From positions 1 through 7,090 of the forward strand of contig UQFC01000119.1 of the NCBI GenBank assembly GCA_900540335.1: 7,090 bases of DNA. Reading direction: 5' to 3'. Shown here piece after piece: positions 6,051 through 7,090 of this stretch. Each line of letters begins with the position of its first letter. Position 1 is the stretch's first letter. The notes beneath the pieces are model-generated. The model did not search any database, was not told the DNA's origin, and saw only the letters and a list, made by a program, of their open reading frames with translations. The position numbers and the translations under genes were made by a program. Source of the DNA: an uncultured Clostridium sp. (GTDB lineage Bacteria; Bacillota; Clostridia; Lachnospirales; Lachnospiraceae).

Positions 6051-6114
6051 GTTTTGCCATAGGAAATGATGCCCTGTAACGGGAAAAACGCTTCGCAGGG
6101 ATCGCCATGGGCGG
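6051..6114 (+). other. Possible structured RNA leader before the MATE gene
   Basis: The sequence upstream of the transporter can fold into nested helices. CCAT (6057-6060) pairs with ATGG (6107-6110). GAT plus CCCTG (6068-6070, 6072-6076) pairs with CAGGG plus ATC (6096-6103) around a 19-nt purine-rich loop. CGCC (6103-6106) can instead pair with GGCG (6110-6113), which competes with the outer helix. It does not match any riboswitch consensus I can recall, and no terminator is evident downstream. The fold is short and could be chance. Confidence 0.25.
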
Positions 6115-6147
6115 AAGGGAAATAAAGAATGGAGGAAACAGGCTTTT

Positions 6148-7090
6148 ATGACAAATGATATGACAAAGGGAAATCCGGTGCGGCTGATACTGGCATTTAT
6201 GATACCCACCTATCTTGGAAATATTTTTCAGCAGTTTTACAATCTGGTGGATTCCATTGTGGCTGGCCGCTACATCGGCGTAAATGCCCTGGCTGCGATT
6301 GGAGGTACGGCTTCTCTCATTTTTCTGGTTATCGGCTGGCTTAACGGCATTACCAGCGGCTTTGCCATTTTAGTTGCCCAGAGCTTCGGAGCAAAGGATT
6401 ACAGACAGATGCGCCATTATATTGCCATGTCAATTCTTTTGTGTCTCGGTTTTGTTGTGGTGATGACAGGGGGACTTCTGGTGCTTAATGTGCCGATTCT
6501 GAGACTGATCAATACACCGGCGGAGATTATTGGAGACACAGCGGCCTATATGCGGATTATTTATGCAGGCCTGTTTGTGACAGGAGCCTACAATGCTTTT
6601 GCAGCAGTACTGCGGGCATTGGGGGACAGCCGTTCTCCTTTGTATTTCCTGATTATTTCCGCTCTGATTAATGTGGTGCTGGATATTTTCTTTATTGTAC
6701 GTCTGCACATGGGAGTGGACGGCTGCGCCTGGGCTACCGTCATTTCTCAGGGAATTTCAGCCCTTCTCTGTCTGGTTTATATTATACGAAAGTTCGAGCT
6801 TTTGAAATTAACGAAAGAAGATTTCCGCAGAGATTTTCCTGTGATGGGAAGGCTTCTGGCGATTGGAGTTCCCATGGGGCTGCAGTTTTCCATTACGGCG
6901 ATTGGAACCATCATTGTCCAGGGGGCGATTAACGTTTTCGGAGCCGTATATATTGCAGGCTTTTCAGCGGCAGGAAAGATTCAGAACCTGGTTTCCTCTG
7001 TTTTTGTATCCTTTGGAGCAACCATTGCTACTTATGTAGGGCAGAACCGGGGCGCAGGAAATATGGATCGGATTCGGCAGGGGGTTCGCT
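6148..7090 (+). CDS. MATE-family multidrug/cation efflux transporter (partial, 3' end outside window)
   Basis: MATE proteins are inner-membrane antiporters of about 440-460 residues with twelve helices, which expel drugs or metabolites in exchange for Na+ or H+. The visible ~314 residues begin MTNDMTKGNPVRLILAFMIP and contain the family signatures near the N terminus: PTYLGNIFQQFYNLVDSIVAGRYIGVNALAAIG, followed by SGFAILVAQSFGAKD. Later come AFAAVLRALGDSRSP and LIISALINVVLDIFFI at the end of the first bundle, and IGVPMGLQFSITAIGTIIVQGAINVFG at the start of the second. The frame stays open to the window edge. GGAGG at 6131-6135 lies 12 nt before the ATG at 6148, a little far; a second in-frame ATG at 6160 is possible but even farther. 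The substrate cannot be predicted. No regulator gene lies next to it in the window. Confidence 0.95.
   Translation, partial: MTNDMTKGNPVRLILAFMIPTYLGNIFQQFYNLVDSIVAGRYIGVNALAAIGGTASLIFLVIGWLNGITSGFAILVAQSFGAKDYRQMRHYIAMSILLCLGFVVVMTGGLLVLNVPILRLINTPAEIIGDTAAYMRIIYAGLFVTGAYNAFAAVLRALGDSRSPLYFLIISALINVVLDIFFIVRLHMGVDGCAWATVISQGISALLCLVYIIRKFELLKLTKEDFRRDFPVMGRLLAIGVPMGLQFSITAIGTIIVQGAINVFGAVYIAGFSAAGKIQNLVSSVFVSFGATIATYVGQNRGAGNMDRIRQGVR

Overview
This window looks like chromosome from a gut-type Clostridia, most likely Lachnospiraceae (Blautia/Dorea-like). That is inferred from strong AGGAGG ribosome binding sites, moderate GC in the genes with very AT-rich intergenic DNA, a Firmicutes-type BirA operator, and the gene families present. 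No rRNA, tRNA, IS element, phage gene or CRISPR array is visible. Most of the window is ordinary core and transport gene content. The unusual parts are a broken acetyltransferase gene and a 51-bp repeat array.

Layout from left to right. (1) 61-593 (+): a GNAT N-acetyltransferase gene broken by an apparent one-base deletion near 166, followed by a perfect 12-bp hairpin at 615-643. (2) 746-968: an array of four 51-bp imperfect repeats plus a degenerate partial copy. Each unit carries inverted repeats, and the array is open in one frame on each strand. (3) 1067-1663 (-): bioY, the biotin-binding subunit of an ECF-type vitamin importer. Its promoter at 1762-1790 is embedded in a BirA-type operator at 1776-1824, so biotin should repress it. 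(4) 1869-1930: two hairpins that probably terminate carB transcription. (5) 1996-5220 (-): a full-length carB, the large subunit of carbamoyl-phosphate synthase, with its own short-leader promoter and no carA next to it. (6) 5221-5448: an AT-rich divergent promoter region. (7) 5449-5991 (+): a YgjP/DUF45-type zinc metallopeptidase-like protein. (8) 6148-7090 (+): the first ~314 residues of a MATE-family efflux transporter, cut by the window edge, with a possibly structured leader upstream.

The genes do not form one pathway. carB (pyrimidine/arginine precursor synthesis) and bioY (biotin uptake) are on the same strand but are separated by terminators and a dedicated bioY promoter. The metallopeptidase and MATE genes run in the opposite direction and appear to be independent units. 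I see no convincing new multi-gene system. The best candidates for something undescribed are the 51-bp palindromic repeat array directly downstream of bioY and the folded leader in front of the MATE gene.
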